Assembly (NCBI RefSeq): GCF_002294725.1
Contig: NZ_NSFT01000020.1
Location: 1 to 64,000 of the forward strand
Direction of reading: 5' to 3'
Length of the DNA stretch: 64,000 bases
From: Mesorhizobium sp. WSM4313
Lineage (GTDB): Bacteria > Pseudomonadota > Alphaproteobacteria > Rhizobiales > Rhizobiaceae
Both the position numbers and the translations under genes were made by a program. Positions 24,668-33,479 of the stretch are shown piece after piece (the first letter of the stretch is position 1; each line of letters opens with the position of its first letter). Below the pieces are notes generated by a model. That model was given only the letters and a program-made list of their open reading frames with translations, did not search any database and was not told the DNA's origin.

Positions 24668-25973
24668 AATCGGCAGCAAGCCCGCCATATCGGGCATTTC
24701 ACGACGCCAGTTCATCGCCACATCGATGGCCGGTGGCGCAGCACTTGCGTTCGGCCGCGGCAAGGCTTTCGCGCAGGCCGCCGACACGCTCAAGGTCGGC
24801 TTCGTCAGCCCGCGCACCGGCCCGCTCGCCGGCTTCGGCGAAACCGACGGCTATGTGCTTGACCTCGCCCGCAAGGCCCTGGCCAACGGCATCGAGCTCG
24901 GCGGCAAGAAATACAGCGTCGAGATCCTCGACCAGGACACCCAGTCGGATCCGTCGCGCGCCGGCCAGTTGGCAAAAGACCTGATCAACAACCAGGCCAT
25001 CGACCTGATGCTGGCCGTTTCCACGCCCGAGGTGATCAACCCGGTCGCCGATGCCTGCGAGGCGGCCGGCGTGCCGTGCCTCTCCACCGTCATGCCGTGG
25101 GAGGCGTGGTATTTCGGCCGCGGCGCCAAGCCGGGCGCGCCCTCGCCTTTCAAATGGACCTATCATTTCGGCTTCGGCGTCGGCGAATTCTTCAAGACCT
25201 ATATTTCGCAGTGGAACCTGATCGAGACCAACAAGAAGGTCGGCGTCATGTATCCGAACGACGCCGACGGCAACGCCATTCGCGCCAACCTCGCGCCGCT
25301 CCTGGCCAAGCAGGGTTTTACGATCGTCGATCCCGGCGCCTATGAGACCGGCACAACCGACTATTCCTCGCAGATCGCGCTGTTCAAGCAGGAAGGCGTC
25401 GAGATCTTCAACTCCTTCCCGATCCCGCCGGACTTCGCCGCCTTCTGGCGCCAGGCCGCGCAGCAGGGGCTGACCCGGCAGATCAAGATCGCCCAGGTCG
25501 CCAAGACCGGCCTGTTCCCCTCCGACATCGAGGCGCTCGGCGATCTCGGCATGAAGATCTCGAGCGCCGCCTATTGGCACAAGGCCTTCCCCTACAAGTC
25601 GCCGCTGACCGGCGTCTCCGGCACCGAGCTTGCCGACGGTTACGAGGCGGCGAGCGGCAAGCAGTGGACACAGCAGCTCGGCGCCTCGATGTCGCTGCTC
25701 GACGCCGGCTTCGAAGCCCTGAAGGCGAGTTCCAACGCCAAGGACAAGGCGGCGGTCGCCAAGGCACTGAGCGTGCTGAAGACCGAGACCATGATCGGCA
25801 AGGTCGACTTCACCAGCGGCCCCGTCGCGAACGTGTCCCCCGGCCCGATCATCGGCACGCAATGGGTCGCCGCCAAGGAAGGCTCGAAATTCCCGCTCGA
25901 CTATGTCGTGACCGAGAACGCCACCGACCCGAACGTGCCGGTCGGGGCCAAGCTCCAGCCTTACAACGGCTGA
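24657..25973 (+). CDS. Branched-chain-type ABC transporter substrate-binding protein (PcaM-like, Tat signal)
   Basis: A 438-residue periplasmic binding protein of the LivJ/receptor-ligand family. The N-terminus carries a twin-arginine signal (SRRQFIATSMAGGAALAFG, cleavage likely after AFAQA near residue 41), so it is probably exported folded. The mature part begins DTLKVGFVSPRTGPLAGFGE; ILDQDTQSDPSRAGQL and KVGVMYPNDADGN are family segments. GGAGGAG lies 5 nt before the ATG. The PcaQ box upstream and the five-gene order match the protocatechuate importer PcaMNVWX of Sinorhizobium. Uptake of protocatechuate or a related phenolic acid is inferred from that. Confidence 0.88.
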   Translation: MSHKIGSKPAISGISRRQFIATSMAGGAALAFGRGKAFAQAADTLKVGFVSPRTGPLAGFGETDGYVLDLARKALANGIELGGKKYSVEILDQDTQSDPSRAGQLAKDLINNQAIDLMLAVSTPEVINPVADACEAAGVPCLSTVMPWEAWYFGRGAKPGAPSPFKWTYHFGFGVGEFFKTYISQWNLIETNKKVGVMYPNDADGNAIRANLAPLLAKQGFTIVDPGAYETGTTDYSSQIALFKQEGVEIFNSFPIPPDFAAFWRQAAQQGLTRQIKIAQVAKTGLFPSDIEALGDLGMKISSAAYWHKAFPYKSPLTGVSGTELADGYEAASGKQWTQQLGASMSLLDAGFEALKASSNAKDKAAVAKALSVLKTETMIGKVDFTSGPVANVSPGPIIGTQWVAAKEGSKFPLDYVVTENATDPNVPVGAKLQPYNG

Positions 25974-25992
25974 TTAAGTCGGGGCCCGCATC

Positions 25993-26733
25993 GTGAACGC
26001 GACGCCCAACGGTGCCGTCCTCAGCGCCGCCGGCATCCACAAGCGCTTCGGCGCGCTTGTGGTGCTCGACGACATCGACTTCGCCATGGGCGCCGAGGAA
26101 GCGGTCGGCATCGTCGGCCCGAACGGCGCCGGCAAGACGACGCTGCTCAGCGTGCTCTCCGGCGCCTATCCGCCGAGCGCCGGAACCATCGCCTTCAAGG
26201 GCGACGATGTGACCGCGCTGCCGGCCACGCAGCGCTGCCGGCTGGGCCTTGTGCGCACCCATCAGGTACCGAAACCCTTCGGCGGCATGACCGTCTTCGA
26301 GAATGTCTTCGTCGCCGCCTCGCATGGCGCCGGACTCGGCCGCGACGAGGCTTATGAGGAAGCGCTCGGCTCGCTGAAGCTCTGCGGCATGCTCAGCATA
26401 GCCAACCGCCGCGCCGAAACGCTCGGCCTGCTCGACCGCAAGCGGCTGGAGCTCGCCCGCGCGCTCGCCGCGAAACCGACGCTGCTTCTGCTCGACGAGA
26501 TCGGCGGCGGCCTGACCGACGGCGAGGCGGGCGAGCTCGTCGAGACCATCCGCGAATTGCGCCGCCGCAGGATAGGCATCGTCTGGATCGAGCACATCGT
26601 CCACGTGCTTTTGCAAGTGGCCGAACGGCTGATCTGCATGGACGCCGGCAAGATTATCGCCGACGGCGAGCCGCAGGCGGTGATGGCCGACCCGCAGGTG
26701 ATCAGCGCCTATCTCGGCGGAGGCCCGAAATGA
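25993..26733 (+). CDS. Branched-chain-type ABC transporter ATPase (LivG-like)
   Basis: A 246-residue ATPase that starts with GTG at 25993, 19 nt after the binding-protein stop. Walker A is GPNGAGKTTLL and Walker B is LLLLDEIGGGLTDGEA. The signature region reads LGLLDRKRLELARALA rather than LSGGQ, a degeneracy common in LivG subunits. VRTHQVPKPFGGMTVFENV is the Q-loop area. Its stop overlaps the start of the second ATPase. The two ATPases form the heterodimeric motor of the importer. Confidence 0.9.
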   Translation: MNATPNGAVLSAAGIHKRFGALVVLDDIDFAMGAEEAVGIVGPNGAGKTTLLSVLSGAYPPSAGTIAFKGDDVTALPATQRCRLGLVRTHQVPKPFGGMTVFENVFVAASHGAGLGRDEAYEEALGSLKLCGMLSIANRRAETLGLLDRKRLELARALAAKPTLLLLDEIGGGLTDGEAGELVETIRELRRRRIGIVWIEHIVHVLLQVAERLICMDAGKIIADGEPQAVMADPQVISAYLGGGPK

Positions 26734-27458
26734 GCCTGCTGTCGGCCGAGGATCTCGTTGTCCGCCACGGCCTGCTGCAGGCGGTGCGCGGCGTCAGCTT
26801 CAGCCTCGAGCGCGGCGAGACGCTGGCGCTGGTCGGCGCCAACGGCGCGGGCAAGACGACGCTGCTGCGCGCAATCGCCGGCGCGCACCAGGCGGCCTCG
26901 GGCCGTGTGGCCTTCGACGGCGACGATCTCTCCGGTGTGCCTTCGCATGAACGCGTCCGCAAGGGCATCGCCCTGGTTCCCGAAGGCCGGCGGCTGTTCG
27001 TGCAGATGACGGTCGAGGAAAACCTTCTGCTTGGCCGCACTGCCGGCCGCCCCGGCGACTGGAGCGTCGAACGCGTGCTCGACACCTTCCCCAACTTGAA
27101 GCCGCGCCGCCATGCCAAGGCCGGGCATCTTTCCGGCGGCGAGCAGCAGGCGACCGCAATCGGCCGTGCGCTGATGAGCAATCCCGACCTGCTCCTGCTC
27201 GACGAGGTCTCGCTCGGCCTGTCGCCGCTGGTCGTCGACCGCGTCTATGCCTCCCTGCAGGGGTTGATCGGCTCCGGCACGACGATCATCCTGGTCGAGC
27301 AGGACCTCAACCGCGCGCTCTCCGTCTCCGACAAGGTGATCTGCATGCTGGAGGGCCGGATCGTCCTTGCCGGCGACAGCAAGAGCGTGTCGCGCGACGA
27401 GGTGACCAAGGCCTATTTCGGCCTGCACCGGAAGGGCGCCGGAGGCGTGCCGGCATGA
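26730..27458 (+). CDS. Branched-chain-type ABC transporter ATPase (LivF-like)
   Basis: A 242-residue ATPase with a canonical set: Walker A GANGAGKTTLL, Q-loop LVPEGRRLFVQMTVEEN, signature LSGGEQQATAIGRAL, Walker B LLLLDEVSLGLSP and IILVEQDLNRAL for the switch region. It overlaps the preceding ATPase by 4 nt and the following permease by 4 nt. It completes the cytoplasmic motor of the PcaQ-controlled importer. Confidence 0.92.
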   Translation: MSLLSAEDLVVRHGLLQAVRGVSFSLERGETLALVGANGAGKTTLLRAIAGAHQAASGRVAFDGDDLSGVPSHERVRKGIALVPEGRRLFVQMTVEENLLLGRTAGRPGDWSVERVLDTFPNLKPRRHAKAGHLSGGEQQATAIGRALMSNPDLLLLDEVSLGLSPLVVDRVYASLQGLIGSGTTIILVEQDLNRALSVSDKVICMLEGRIVLAGDSKSVSRDEVTKAYFGLHRKGAGGVPA

Positions 27459-28351
27459 TGAACCAGATCGTCCAGGGCGTCCTGCTCGGCGGCTATTACG
27501 CGCTGATCGCCTGCGGCCTCTCCTTCATGTTCTCGGTGATGCGCATCATCAACCTGGCGCATGGCAGCCTCGCCGTGCTGTCGGCCTTCGCGCTGTGGCT
27601 GCTCGCCTCGCGCTTCCACATCTCGCCATTTCTGGGCCTGCTCGTCGTGCTGCCGCTGATGGCCGCGATTGGCTGGGCCCTGCAGCACTTCCTGCTCGAG
27701 CGCAGCGCGCGCGGCGGCGCGCTGCTGCCGATCCTCACAACCTTCGGCCTCGCCATCGTCATCGACAATTTGCTGTTCGAACAGTTCGGCGCCGACACGC
27801 GCTCGCTGGCGCCCTTCATCGGCAGCCTGTCCTACGATTCCTGGGAATGGCCGGGCAGCCTCTATGTCGGCAAGCTCGCGGTGATCATCTTCATCACCGC
27901 CGTCGTCCTGCTTGGTGGACTGCAACTGTTCCTCACCCGCACCGGGTTAGGCCGCTCGATCCGCGCGACCTCGGAAGACCCTGATACCGCCGGCATTGTC
28001 GGTGTCGACGCGCGCCGCTCCATGGCAATAGCCGCGGCAATCGCCATGGTCACGGTCGGTCTCGCCGGCGCCTTCCTCGGCATGCGCGCCACCTTCGATC
28101 CCTATGCCGGCGCAACGCAACTGCTGTTCGCCTTCGAAGCCGCCGTCATCGGCGGCGCCGGCTCGCTCTGGGGAACGCTGATCGGCGGCATCGTGCTGGC
28201 GCTCGCCCAGACGCTCGGCGCCAGGATCCATCCGCAAGGTTTCCTCATCGGCGGCCACGTCGCTTTCCTGATCGTTCTGTTCATCCGGCTGTACACTTCC
28301 GGCCTCGGCCTGCGCGGCCTGCTGCGCCTCTCCACGCGGAAAGCCTCATGA
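27455..28351 (+). CDS. Branched-chain-type ABC transporter permease (LivH-like)
   Basis: A 298-residue permease with about eight hydrophobic helices. It starts MMNQIVQGVLLGGYYALIAC, and the family loop IINLAHGSLAVLSAF follows near residue 31. LTRTGLGRSIRATSEDPDTA is the EAA-like docking loop, and AVIGGAGSLWGTLIGG is the conserved C-terminal gly-rich segment. ATGA overlaps join it to the neighbours on both sides. Confidence 0.92.
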   Translation: MMNQIVQGVLLGGYYALIACGLSFMFSVMRIINLAHGSLAVLSAFALWLLASRFHISPFLGLLVVLPLMAAIGWALQHFLLERSARGGALLPILTTFGLAIVIDNLLFEQFGADTRSLAPFIGSLSYDSWEWPGSLYVGKLAVIIFITAVVLLGGLQLFLTRTGLGRSIRATSEDPDTAGIVGVDARRSMAIAAAIAMVTVGLAGAFLGMRATFDPYAGATQLLFAFEAAVIGGAGSLWGTLIGGIVLALAQTLGARIHPQGFLIGGHVAFLIVLFIRLYTSGLGLRGLLRLSTRKAS

Positions 28352-29409
28352 ACACCGCCTCCCTGGTCATCGAGCGTGGCACGCCCGCTTCGCGCAGCGC
28401 CGGCATCGGCGTTTTAACCATCATTCTGCTACTCGCCATCGCGCCGCAATTCCTGTCGGCCGGCGCGGTCGATCGCATGACGGCGCTGTTCATCTATGTG
28501 ATCCTCGCCGCCATGTGGAATGCGCTGGCCGGTTTCGGCGGGCTGGTCTCGGTCGGCCAGCAGGTGTTCTTCGGCCTTGGCGCCTACTTCGCCATCCGCC
28601 TCGCCAATGCCGGGCTCAATCCGTTTGTCTCGCTCTTCGTTTCGGCGGTCATTGTCGGCGCGGTGTCCTGGCCGATCTCGTTGTTCATGCTGCGCTTGAG
28701 GAACGGCGAGTTCGCCATCGGCATGTGGGTGATCGCAGCGCTCACCCACCTGCTCGTCAATCTCGACCGGCTGATCCAGGGCGAGACCGGCACGTCGCTG
28801 ATCTCGCTCAACGTCTACGATGCATCGACACGCAGGCTGACCATCTATTGGCTGGCGTTGGCGTCGATGACCGCCCTGCTCGCGATCCTGTTCAGCCTGC
28901 TGCGCGGCAGCACCGGCGCCGCCATTCGCGCCATCCGCGACAATGAGGATGCGGCGGCCTCCGTCGGCGTGCGCGTCACCGGTACCAAGCGGCAGCTCTT
29001 CGTGCTCGCCGCCTTCGGCATCGGCGTCGCCGGCGCGCTGTGGCTGGCCACCGCGATCACCTTCCAGCCGAAGACCTATTTCAACGTGCAGTGGACCGCT
29101 TACATGATCTTCATGGTGCTGGTCGGCGGTATCGGCACCTTCGAGGGCGCCATCCTCGGCGCGCTGCTCTTCTTCCTCATCGAGACCTGGTTCGGCGGCA
29201 CCGGCGTCTGGTACTTGATTGGGCTCGGCGCCGCGGCACTGGCCTTCTCGCTGCTCTTGCCGCGCGGCCTCTGGGGCACGCTCGAAGAGCGTTTTGGTTG
29301 GCGCCTGCTGTCGGTCGGCTACCGCGTCAGGCTTCCCGCCAGCGCGGCGGATCCGACCGGCGAGGCCATTTCACCAGCACCCACTGCGGCACACAGCGAG
29401 AAGGCATGA
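28348..29409 (+). CDS. Branched-chain-type ABC transporter permease (LivM-like)
   Basis: A 353-residue permease, the partner of the LivH-like subunit. It shows FGGLVSVGQQVFFGLGAYFA near residue 66 (family NLxxGxxGxxSLGHAAFFGIGAY), the docking loop RDNEDAAASVGVRVTGTKRQ and LVGGIGTFEGAILGALLF. The C-terminus is a soluble tail of about 30 residues. Its stop overlaps the start of the SDR gene, so the dehydrogenase is co-translated with the importer. Confidence 0.92.
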   Translation: MNTASLVIERGTPASRSAGIGVLTIILLLAIAPQFLSAGAVDRMTALFIYVILAAMWNALAGFGGLVSVGQQVFFGLGAYFAIRLANAGLNPFVSLFVSAVIVGAVSWPISLFMLRLRNGEFAIGMWVIAALTHLLVNLDRLIQGETGTSLISLNVYDASTRRLTIYWLALASMTALLAILFSLLRGSTGAAIRAIRDNEDAAASVGVRVTGTKRQLFVLAAFGIGVAGALWLATAITFQPKTYFNVQWTAYMIFMVLVGGIGTFEGAILGALLFFLIETWFGGTGVWYLIGLGAAALAFSLLLPRGLWGTLEERFGWRLLSVGYRVRLPASAADPTGEAISPAPTAAHSEKA

Positions 29410-30197
29410 GCATGCTGTTCGGCAAGACGATTCTCATCACCGGCGTCGCCTCGGGCATCGGCGCCCGCACGGCGGAACTCGCGGGCCAACTAGGCGCCGA
29501 TGTGATCGGCGTCGATTTGCGCGAGCCGGCCGGCCAACAGGGCGTCTTCGTCCAGGCCGACATCTCGTCCAATGCCGGCGTCGACGATCTCGTCGCGCGG
29601 CTGCCGCAGCGCCTCGACGCGCTCTGCAACGTCGCCGGCCTCTCCGGCAACACCGGTGCCGCGCCGACGCTCGCCGTTAACTTCTACGGCCTGCGCGCGC
29701 TTTCCGAGGCGCTGGCGCCCAGGCTTCGCGAAGGCGGCGCCATCGTCAATGTCGCCTCCATTGCCGGCTATGGCTGGCGCGCCAACCTGAACCGCGCTGC
29801 CTCGATGGTCAGCATCGAAGGCTTTCCCGACGTCGCCAAGGTGATTGCCGACCATGCGGTGAAGAACGAGGAAGGCTACCCGGTCTCGAAGGAGCTTTTG
29901 CTCCTGTGGACCTTCCGCGCGGCGCATCACGACCTGTTCAAGAGCCGTGGCATCCGCGTCAACGCGGTCAGCCCAGGCCCGGTCGAGACGCCGATCCTGA
30001 AACAGTTCCGCTCGGTCCTCGGTGACGCCAAGGTCGACAGCGATATCGCGCGCGTCGGCCGAGCCGGCACATCGGGCGACATCGCGCCCGTCGTGCTATT
30101 CCTGTGCTCCGACGGGGCGCGCTGGATCAACGGCGCCAACGTGCCGGTCGACGGCGGCCTCGAAGCGTCGATCAACGCGCAAGTGCTTGGCTTCTAA
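29406..30197 (+). CDS. Short-chain dehydrogenase, coniferyl-alcohol-dehydrogenase-like
   Basis: A 263-residue SDR with the NAD site TGVASGIGARTAELAG near residue 12, the NNAG-equivalent NVAGLSG, catalytic Ser in VNVASIAGYGW and the YPVSK pair Tyr-x3-Lys. An unusually long insert between the Ser and Tyr (residues about 125-155) is typical of the coniferyl-alcohol/3-alpha-hydroxysteroid dehydrogenase subgroup. The ATG overlaps the permease stop. In the PcaQ operon with an aldehyde dehydrogenase, it probably oxidises the side-chain alcohol of an imported phenylpropanoid or benzyl alcohol. The substrate is an inference from subgroup and context. Confidence 0.82.
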   Translation: MSMLFGKTILITGVASGIGARTAELAGQLGADVIGVDLREPAGQQGVFVQADISSNAGVDDLVARLPQRLDALCNVAGLSGNTGAAPTLAVNFYGLRALSEALAPRLREGGAIVNVASIAGYGWRANLNRAASMVSIEGFPDVAKVIADHAVKNEEGYPVSKELLLLWTFRAAHHDLFKSRGIRVNAVSPGPVETPILKQFRSVLGDAKVDSDIARVGRAGTSGDIAPVVLFLCSDGARWINGANVPVDGGLEASINAQVLGF

Positions 30198-30233
30198 TTT
30201 TGCAACGCTCCAGCGGAAGCGAGGGAGAAACCC

Positions 30234-31679
30234 ATGGACATCGGACTTCTGATTGACGGCGACGAAAGGGCGGCGACCGGCAAAGCCTCTTACGAGCGCC
30301 TGGACCCCTTCACCGGCAAGCTCGCGACGCGCGCCGCCGCCGCAAGCATTGCCGACGCCAACGCCGCGGCAGATGCGGCGGCGGCAGCCTTCGACGCCTG
30401 GTCGAAGACCGGACCTGGCGAGCGCCGGATGCTGCTTTTGAAGGCGGCCGACGTCATGGCCTCGAAGGTCGGGGAATTCACCAAGCTGATGATGGAAGAG
30501 ACCGGCGCCACCGGACCCTGGGCGGGCTTCAACGTCATGCTGGCGTCCAACATGCTGCGCGAGGCGGCGGCGATGACCACGCAGATTTCCGGCGAGGTTA
30601 TTCCATCCGACAAGCCGGGCACGCTCGCCATGGCGATCCGCCAGCCGGCAGGCGTGTGCCTCGGCATCGCGCCGTGGAACGCGCCGGTCATCCTCGGCAC
30701 GCGTGCGCTGGCGATGCCGCTCGCCTGCGGCAACACGGTGGTGCTGAAGGCCTCCGAACTATGCCCCGGCACGCATCGCCTGATCGGTCAGGTGCTGGTC
30801 GAGGCCGGCCTGCCCAAGGGCGTCGTCAATGTCGTCACCAACGACCCGAAGGACGCGGCGGCAATCGTCGAGGCGCTGATCGCGCATCCGGCGGTGAAGC
30901 GCGTCAATTTCACCGGCTCGACCAAGGTCGGCCGCATCATCGCCGAGCTCTCGGGGCGGCACCTCAAGCCGGCGCTGCTCGAGCTCGGCGGCAAGGCGCC
31001 ACTGGTCGTGCTGGACGACGCCGATATCGACGCTGCCGTGAATGCCGCGACCTTCGGCGCCTTCATGCATCAGGGCCAGATCTGCATGTCGACCGAACGC
31101 CTGATCGTCGACGAGAAGATCGCCGACGAGTTCGTCGCCAAGCTTGCCGCGCGTGCCTCGCAACTGCCGGCCGGCGACCCGCGCGGTCATGTCGTGCTCG
31201 GCTCGCTGATCAGCAGCCAGGCGGCGGATAAGATGGAGGAGCTGATTGCCGACGCGACCGCGAAGGGTGCAACGCTCGCGGCCGGCGGCAAGCGGACAGG
31301 AACGGTGGTGGAAGCGACGCTCCTCGACCACGTGACGCCCGCGATGCGCGTCTATTCGGAAGAATCCTTCGGCCCGGTGAAGCCGGTCATCCGCGTGAAA
31401 GGCGAGGACGAGGCGGTGCGCGTCGCCAACGACACCGAATACGGCCTGTCGTCCGCCGTCTTCAGCCGCGACATCCGCCGTGCCATGGCCGTTGCCGCGC
31501 GCATCCACGCCGGCATCTGCCACATCAACGGCCCGACCGTCGGCGACGAGGCGCAGATGCCTTTCGGCGGCGTCAAGGGTTCGGGCTATGGCCGCTTCGG
31601 CGGCAAGGCCTCGATCGCCGAATTCACCGACCTGCGCTGGGTGACGATCGAGGACCCGGGCCAGCACTACCCGTTCTGA
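30234..31679 (+). CDS. Aldehyde dehydrogenase, vanillin/aromatic-aldehyde type
   Basis: A 481-residue NAD(P)-dependent aldehyde dehydrogenase. It shows GVCLGIAPWNAPVILGTRAL, VNFTGSTKVG, the general-base Glu in LLELGGKAPLVVL and the nucleophile in FMHQGQICMSTERLIV. The closest-looking relatives are vanillin and salicylaldehyde dehydrogenases. It follows the SDR gene by 36 nt. Together the two enzymes would turn an aromatic alcohol into the acid, which then enters protocatechuate cleavage. A vanillate demethylase needed for lignin-type methoxylated substrates is not in the window. Confidence 0.85.
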   Translation: MDIGLLIDGDERAATGKASYERLDPFTGKLATRAAAASIADANAAADAAAAAFDAWSKTGPGERRMLLLKAADVMASKVGEFTKLMMEETGATGPWAGFNVMLASNMLREAAAMTTQISGEVIPSDKPGTLAMAIRQPAGVCLGIAPWNAPVILGTRALAMPLACGNTVVLKASELCPGTHRLIGQVLVEAGLPKGVVNVVTNDPKDAAAIVEALIAHPAVKRVNFTGSTKVGRIIAELSGRHLKPALLELGGKAPLVVLDDADIDAAVNAATFGAFMHQGQICMSTERLIVDEKIADEFVAKLAARASQLPAGDPRGHVVLGSLISSQAADKMEELIADATAKGATLAAGGKRTGTVVEATLLDHVTPAMRVYSEESFGPVKPVIRVKGEDEAVRVANDTEYGLSSAVFSRDIRRAMAVAARIHAGICHINGPTVGDEAQMPFGGVKGSGYGRFGGKASIAEFTDLRWVTIEDPGQHYPF

Positions 31680-31690
31680 TTGGCCGCTTC

Positions 31691-31840
31691 TTCCTTCTTC
31701 CCTGTGGGAGAAGGTAGATCGGCGCGCAGCGCCGAGACGGATGAGGGGTGTTCCAGCAGAGTGAGACGCTGGCTTTCCCTGGAGCACCCCTCATCCGACC
31801 TCGCTTAGCGAGGCCGCCGTCCCCACAAGGGAAGGAAGAA
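31691..31840. repeat. Large imperfect intergenic palindrome
   Basis: Nested inverted repeats fill the gap between convergent genes. The outer arms are near 31691-31710 and 31818-31840 (TTCTTCCCTGTGGG against CCCCACAAGGGAAG). The inner arms at 31738-31756 and 31779-31797 match in 18 of 19 positions (CGGATGAGGGGTG...). Side hairpins GGCGCGCAGCGCC and CCTCGCTTAGCGAGG sit on the arms. This looks like a dispersed rhizobial intergenic repeat and may end transcription from both sides. Confidence 0.7.
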
Positions 31841-31846
31841 ATGCCC

Positions 31847-32701
31847 TCACCCCAGCGTCAGCCCGGCCTTCATCGCCTCCTCGCGCAAGAACGGCAGGCC
31901 GACCTCGATCACGTCGCGCGGATCTTCCGCCACGGGCCGCCAGACGGCGAGCCCGCCGGCGATGTCGACATCGACATGGTTCATGCTTTCGAGCGTGATC
32001 GCGCCCTGGTAGCCGATGTCGGCGATGGCCTTCATGCAGGCCGCCCAGTTGAGCATGCCTCGTCCCGGCACGCCGCGGTTGGCTTCCGACACATGCACAT
32101 AGCCGAGATAGGGCGCCGCCGCCTCGAAACCGGAAGCAAAGCTCTCTTCCTCGATATGCATGTGGTAGGTGTCGAGATGAATGAAGATGTTGGGCGCGCC
32201 GATGCGCTCGATGATCTTTGCCGCGTCGATGCCGCGGTTGATCAGGTGCGTCTCATAGCGGTTGCAGGGCTCGATGCCGAGCTTCAGGCCGCGCGACTTC
32301 GCCGCCTTCGCCGCGCGTTCGAGGAAACGGCACATACCGTCGATTTCCCTTTGCGTCGGCGCGCGGCCGGTGGTCTTGCCGATCGTGCCGTAGGTGACGC
32401 CGCCGAGCGCTTCCGCGCCGACCTCATTGCAGACCCGGAAAGCCGGTTCGAGGAAATCCAGCGCCTCGTCCGGCCGTTCGACCACATCGAGCGCGCGCGG
32501 CAGGCCGAGCGAGGGGACCAGTTCAACACGATAGTGATTGGCAAAGCTGCGCGTCCGCTTGGTGTCGATCTCCTCAGGCCGAAGCAAAGGGATCTCCATC
32601 AGCCCGATGCCGTATTCCTTGAGCCTGTCCATCTGCGGCTCGATGCGGGCGAGGTCCCAGACCGGTGCGATGGCGAAAGTGTGCAGTCCGAAGGTGTTCA
32701 T
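31847..32701 (-). CDS. Sugar phosphate isomerase/epimerase, D-psicose/tagatose 3-epimerase type
   Basis: A 284-residue TIM-barrel protein. Metal ligands fit the ketose-3-epimerase group: LGIEPCNRYETHLINRG (Glu), FIHLDTYHMHIEEESF (Asp, His), LGYVHVSEANRGVPG (His region) and ITLESMNHVDVD (Glu). The start at 32701 is preferred, since GAGG precedes it by 5 nt and the longer frame would overlap the ATPase gene. It is the terminal gene of the sugar importer operon. It probably epimerises the imported ketose or a keto-cyclitol. Confidence 0.83.
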   Translation of the reverse strand: MNTFGLHTFAIAPVWDLARIEPQMDRLKEYGIGLMEIPLLRPEEIDTKRTRSFANHYRVELVPSLGLPRALDVVERPDEALDFLEPAFRVCNEVGAEALGGVTYGTIGKTTGRAPTQREIDGMCRFLERAAKAAKSRGLKLGIEPCNRYETHLINRGIDAAKIIERIGAPNIFIHLDTYHMHIEEESFASGFEAAAPYLGYVHVSEANRGVPGRGMLNWAACMKAIADIGYQGAITLESMNHVDVDIAGGLAVWRPVAEDPRDVIEVGLPFLREEAMKAGLTLG

Positions 32702-32702
32702 G

Positions 32703-33479
32703 TCAGCCTCGTTGCTCATGCGCCGCCGCTGCGGCCGTATCGCCGCCGCCGACGATGCGGCTGACGACTTCGTTCATGTTGGTCCTGGCGGTGACGAGAT
32801 CGGCGTCCGCCCTGCCGTGGCGCAGCACGACAATGCGGTCGGTGACCGACAGCACGTCGTTCAGCCGGTGCGAGATCAGGATGACGGCGATGCCTTCGGA
32901 CTTCAGCCGCCGGATGAGATCGAGCACGCTCTGCACCTCGCGCACGGCCAGCGCCGCAGTCGGCTCATCCATGATGACGAGCTTCGGATCGAAGGTGAGC
33001 GCCCGCGCGATCGCCACCGTCTGCTGTTGGCCGCCGGAGAACGAACCGACCGACCGGTTTATCGACGGCAGATGCGCGCCCAGCCGCTCGATCATTTTCG
33101 ACGCTTGGCGATCCATCTCGCTTTTGTCGACGAAGCCGGGGAATAGGCCGAGCAACTTTTTCGTCGGTTCGCGTCCGAGGAAGATATTCGACGCCACGTC
33201 CTGTTGCTTGGCCAAAGACAGATCCTGGTAAATCATTTCGATGCCGAGGCGCCGCCGCTGACCGGGGTCCAGCGCCAGGATATCCTTGCCATCGAACTCG
33301 ATCGAGCCGGTGTCGGCACGGTAGATGCCGGTGATGGTCTTCATCAGCGTCGACTTGCCGGCGCCATTGTCGCCGACCAGTCCGACCACCTCGCCGGCCG
33401 CGACCGAAAGGTCGACGCCATGCAAGACATCGACCGCGCCGAAGCTTTTGCGGATGCCGCGCAGCGAAAGCAGGGTCAT
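32703..33479 (-). CDS. Sugar ABC transporter ATPase (single-domain, FrcA-like)
   Basis: A 258-residue ATPase. It has Walker A GDNGAGKSTLM, Q-loop IYQDLSLAKQQDVASNIFLG, signature FSGGQQQTVAIARAL, Walker B LVIMDEPTAALA and switch ISHRLNDVL. It holds one nucleotide-binding domain, unlike the two-domain RbsA, and resembles FrcA of the rhizobial fructose importer. The start overlaps the permease stop (ATGA). It works as a homodimer with the adjacent permease. Confidence 0.92.
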   Translation of the reverse strand: MTLLSLRGIRKSFGAVDVLHGVDLSVAAGEVVGLVGDNGAGKSTLMKTITGIYRADTGSIEFDGKDILALDPGQRRRLGIEMIYQDLSLAKQQDVASNIFLGREPTKKLLGLFPGFVDKSEMDRQASKMIERLGAHLPSINRSVGSFSGGQQQTVAIARALTFDPKLVIMDEPTAALAVREVQSVLDLIRRLKSEGIAVILISHRLNDVLSVTDRIVVLRHGRADADLVTARTNMNEVVSRIVGGGDTAAAAAHEQRG

